From Pseudomonadota bacterium (lineage in GTDB: Bacteria > Myxococcota > Bradymonadia > UBA4248): a stretch of DNA of 9,989 bases. Positions within the stretch are counted from its first letter, which is position 1. Each line of letters opens with the position of its first letter. The position numbers and the translations under genes were made by a program. The stretch spans positions 1 to 9,989 of the forward strand of contig JAGACY010000412.1 of the NCBI GenBank assembly GCA_017613855.1, read 5' to 3'. The notes beneath the pieces are model-generated. The model was not told the DNA's origin. It saw nothing but the letters and a program-made list of their open reading frames with translations, and made no database searches. This document shows, in pieces, positions 8,401 to 9,989 of the stretch.

Positions 8401-9989
8401 ATTAATATGGCCATAAACGGTGGACAAAATGGTGTAAGGATAGCAAAAGATTCAGAATATGAATTTTATCATGATATATTATTAACCAGTGACGCAATCG
8501 ATTATACGCCGGGCTTTGCAGATGCCCAAGGCTCTTATCCTTCCCCCATTTACATGCCAGAATATGACATGATCAAGCAACTTCAGAACTTGGATATTCC
8601 GAATGCGAAGGAATATCCGGATGAAGCCGGCCATGTATCTAAAGAGCATTTTATTAGTGCGTATGCTGTGCATAGATATTTCGTCGACCAGTATCGTAAA
8701 AATGCCAAATTTGATGCCAACCGATATCTGTTCAGTTTTTGGCATGAAAAAGTAAACGGGACTAAAGTCGACTATGAAATTGCATCGCCTTCGGAAATGC
8801 AGAAGCCAGAAGAAGTTTTTAGAATATTCGGCGGTTTTACCCGAACGCCAAGTTCAAATTGTGCCATGCCGACAGAATGTGATTATTGGCAAAACACTGG
8901 CAATGCTCAAACAAGTATTACCTGGACTGTCAGACCGCAAAATGATCGGCGCGTCTATTCTCTCGTTGACGGGTCCGATCTGTCCTTGCGTCTGACCAAT
9001 GTTAATCTTACGCTTTCCTCCGAGGCATTATGTAGTGATTCTGAATGCAAAATCAATGAACAGGAGAGCAGGCCAAATAACAAGGCGCTTGCCGATGGTG
9101 TCACATTGATTGGCATCAACGGTACCCGTTACTATTATAGGGGATTCTCTGCTCTGACGCTTGATAATACGACTATCACGGTCACTGCGCCAGAAGGCTA
9201 TTCTTATAACAGCTCGGATACACCAGGGCAGGAAACCAATGGTACGTATGGCTGGGCACAGGGATATTCGTGGCGTATTCCTAAGGAAAACGATAACTTT
9301 AATTCCGGCAACGGCACATATCCTGATTTCAACTATAGCCGTGGTTGTGACAAATATGACAAAGATCCCAACGACAGTAACATCTGCTATTCAATTAAAA
9401 ATAGAAAAGGGCAGGAATACGTTTATAGCGATGTTTATTCACAAGACTCCTATATCCTGGATAACATGAATTGCGGCTACGGTCTGGAGCCCAATAGGGT
9501 GACGCAGAGTACGGGCGGCATGGGCGGTTATGCGCACACCCAAGTACATAACTACGGAACCTGGTATAACGGATCGGGCAAGAAAGCGCTCCCACCGAGA
9601 AAAAAAGTGGATGGTGAATGGAAAAATCTGGGAGACAATGAATACGGAAAACTTGGCAAAGGGGGGTTTGGTGGGCCGCATTTGTTTACAGATGACCACG
9701 TTAGGAATAACGATCCTGCCGATGCTGTGGCTTTTGGTGAAGGCGGCGGCGGCGGAAAGCATGGTGCTGTCGGTGAAAATAAGTATACAGAACTGTTTTG
9801 GAACGTGAGTGGTTCCCAGGTGTCTGTCATGAGCAATCGTTCCAAAGCACGAGGTCACTATGGCCAGCCCGGCGGCGGCGGTGGCGGTGGCGGTGTGGAT
9901 TACTGCTGGATGGGTTATTGGTCATCCAATCACTGGTGCCTGGCCTCATCCGGTGGAAGCGGAGGCTGTGGTGGCAAAGGCGGCGAAGC
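5377..9989 (+). CDS. Giant lipoprotein with MopE-like metal-binding modules and Gly-rich region (3' end outside window)
   Basis: The frame is open from ATG 5377 to the last base without a stop: 1537 whole codons plus two bases. The signal peptide is MKKRNLLILACILCMYGC, with lipidated Cys18 in a MYGC lipobox. The order after that is: short Cys motifs (DETCVDGVC, GQTCIDGRC; about 32-80); a Pro-Gly linker (88-97); more Cys repeats (about 101-155, including DCDGDNQMCSNGEC and CNNQADCLSGQC); a long Cys-rich stretch; MopE-like modules around 344-404, 509-521, 618-644, 854-869 and 954-968; then a likely beta-helix start (C1006-N-S-I..AI, followed by VRIA at 1020-1023, and IFGGF at 1150-1154); and a Gly-rich tail from about 1430. 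MopE-like repeats are annotated as putative metal-binding motifs in many secreted proteins of Myxococcota and relatives. It is not a paralogue of genes 1 and 2 in the visible C-terminal part, but shares their surface-lipoprotein style. Its role is unknown; calcium-stabilised surface structure or adhesion is inferred. Confidence 0.92.
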   Translation, partial: MKKRNLLILACILCMYGCSDDSSESQDPTPQDSTCDCQEDETCVDGVCQKQTTPHEDTCDPKCPEGQTCIDGRCGVCIGGQCFFPDEPPGPGPGPGPEDENCEKDSDCDGDNQMCSNGECVSAACDPECPEGQNCVRGRCKAETLLWDLCNNQADCLSGQCVYYLTPSKEMQMEVNGEIQTFNTNNPIPVTLLDERINAEYYNMIHPEVDLGPKTMVGICSYECTKEIDKECPMGWECQVVAKGILSYPTSGKLPFELEPDEVEKTPFAALCRPNVEEPYHTEMCTASEADCKAAGLAFYEGMCLEPCDDASKACPFLFSCENAKGASGAQKVCMPVGGTCTSCYDHDGDGAGYGHCELEGIDCDEDNPNAYYQKPLTCDDISDNKGNPLYKDLNCNGYIDRFELLGNSQNCNACGEACNTPKSSQIEIQCVSTVDGIDAAEWYKTASADTEVPEFKCVEQCAFGYGDCDGNAKCNTALLEDSLLNLDNKEDLLIRASLVRTGKDAAALIYARDADGDGFPILNKSASIASKTDDKPAEIILDGSNTVICCSNDTDFCYTANKDWKSLHLSDTTQQVKDEKGDLLNTISYVLPCGKRLACTDGECACKDDECTALRPDCYDSDDEAPAVNPLAVEKCDGVDNDGSQILLSNEHDECSTWCKDHEETCASFTVKHSTENGESITYLTNPYCDATPEGLNEPNSWIDPVQGTQHETGAECTNYHPSGSVCNEGGTVICKPNAAERCIAGSENCGCATKANKAFIITEANHGENPKQEDYIRYTSDLSSFQFCRCDNSRCEGSVAECNAEGKDSVGCFLLCGQLCTMKTSYALSCDAEIEGTLDGIVEKSDNKVEFDIDGIDNNCNGLTDEDAWVPCIFKENHPSANLESGEFNGNEIPYNAYLDDSTYSINVAENTDHSINLCRLGIQKTKAVQDSSGNLSYKKYCMPIYKPRKYDFYGDGIDSNCDGADYDILHTTFVVSTKQGTSTQTPSDASCKYDAPFGTVTPCNSINMAINGGQNGVRIAKDSEYEFYHDILLTSDAIDYTPGFADAQGSYPSPIYMPEYDMIKQLQNLDIPNAKEYPDEAGHVSKEHFISAYAVHRYFVDQYRKNAKFDANRYLFSFWHEKVNGTKVDYEIASPSEMQKPEEVFRIFGGFTRTPSSNCAMPTECDYWQNTGNAQTSITWTVRPQNDRRVYSLVDGSDLSLRLTNVNLTLSSEALCSDSECKINEQESRPNNKALADGVTLIGINGTRYYYRGFSALTLDNTTITVTAPEGYSYNSSDTPGQETNGTYGWAQGYSWRIPKENDNFNSGNGTYPDFNYSRGCDKYDKDPNDSNICYSIKNRKGQEYVYSDVYSQDSYILDNMNCGYGLEPNRVTQSTGGMGGYAHTQVHNYGTWYNGSGKKALPPRKKVDGEWKNLGDNEYGKLGKGGFGGPHLFTDDHVRNNDPADAVAFGEGGGGGKHGAVGENKYTELFWNVSGSQVSVMSNRSKARGHYGQPGGGGGGGGVDYCWMGYWSSNHWCLASSGGSGGCGGKGGE
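5638..5667 (+). other. Pro-Gly alternating linker
   Basis: Residues 88-97 read PPGPGPGPGP, encoded by GC-rich mixed Pro and Gly codons. It separates two groups of Cys motifs and is probably a flexible or extended spacer. Short alternating tracts like this can vary in length between strains. Confidence 0.85.
6406..6588 (+). other. MopE-like putative metal-binding module 1
   Basis: Residues 344-404 contain C-Y-D346-H-D348-G-D350-G-A-G-Y-G355, then D363-C364-D365-E-D367-N-P-N-A, and later LNCNGYIDRFE. This is close to the family pattern DxDGDGxG...DCDDxxPxxxPxA...DxNCNGxxDE found in MopE-like repeats. The central CDGxDN element is replaced by CDDISDN. Confidence 0.7.
6901..7308 (+). other. MopE-like module 2, interrupted
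   Basis: The DADGDGFP element sits at residues 514-521. The matching DCYDSDDEAPAVNPLAVEKC plus DGVDNDG part comes about 100 residues later (618-644), after a Cys-rich insert. The usual NNCDG..DE ending is absent, with NDGSQIL instead. It looks like one module split by an insertion or two modules partly lost. Confidence 0.6.
7936..7983 (+). other. MopE-like half-module DIDGIDNNCNGLTDED
   Basis: Residues 854-869 are a near-perfect copy of the closing half of the family motif (DGIDNNCNGxxDE) without the preceding DxDGDG half. The Asp and Asn cluster is suited to cation binding. Confidence 0.75.
8236..8280 (+). other. MopE-like half-module YGDGIDSNCDGAD
   Basis: A second closing half (residues 954-968), about 100 residues after the previous one and just before the switch to the beta-helix-like part. 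It is shorter and ends AD rather than DE. Confidence 0.65.
8392..9240 (+). other. Beta-helix-like region
   Basis: CNSINMAINGG followed by VRIAKDSEY (residues 1006-1028) resembles the start of secreted beta-helix proteins, where a Thr/Ser-Ile-xx-Ala-Ile element precedes a hydrophobic strand and a Tyr. Further on, FRIFGGF (1148-1154), WTVRP and LSLRLTNVNLTLSS recall the GGF strand and the I/V-alternating rungs of such proteins. The fold is inferred by eye. Confidence 0.5.
9658..9989 (+). other. Glycine-rich region running off the window
   Basis: From GKGGFGGP (about residue 1428) on, Gly runs recur: GEGGGGGK (1454-1461), eight consecutive Gly at 1499-1506 (9871-9894), then GGSGGCGGKGG at the edge. 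The DNA is GGC/GGT-rich and more GC-rich than the flanks. Gly-rich loops of this kind often follow a beta-helix in large secreted proteins of this type. The end is not visible. Confidence 0.8.

Overview
The window is coding almost from edge to edge on the + strand. It holds three large, co-directional genes for secreted, cysteine-rich or beta-helix-type proteins, separated by gaps of only 45 and 54 bases. I see no RNA gene, mobile element, CRISPR array or minus-strand gene. The two complete N-termini carry lipoprotein signal peptides. Tandem Cys repeats, thrombospondin-type-3-like Asp motifs and MopE-like putative metal-binding modules are characteristic of surface proteins in Myxococcota, Bradymonadota and related former Deltaproteobacteria. 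The base composition looks moderate, lower than in typical soil myxobacteria. The lineage call is an inference from protein style only.

Layout: (1) 1-1197 is the 3' end (398 codons) of a gene that begins left of the window. (2) 1243-5322 is a complete 1359-residue lipoprotein. It has a signal peptide with Cys23, an array of about 17-18 four-Cys repeats (residues 60-423), one thrombospondin-type-3-like motif, three modules of a different Cys-Cys pattern (505-661), and a Cys-poor, AT-richer C-terminal half that looks like a parallel beta-helix. (3) 5377 to the right edge is the 5' part (1537 codons, no stop reached) of a second lipoprotein. It has short Cys repeats, a Pro-Gly linker, several complete or decayed MopE-like modules, a probable beta-helix beginning and a Gly-rich stretch running off the window.

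The visible end of gene 1 is a paralogue of residues 959-1359 of gene 2, so the two are tandem duplicates. Their last 213 residues are about 88% identical by hand count, with an 88-base stretch identical in DNA. The beta-helix part just upstream is identical at only roughly half of its positions or fewer. The locus therefore looks like a small family of surface lipoproteins with a constant C-terminal domain and a diversified middle. The close spacing, good ribosome binding sites and absence of a convincing terminator fit co-transcription. Function is unknown; adhesion, a surface coat, metal or calcium binding and prey or host contact are all possible but unproven.
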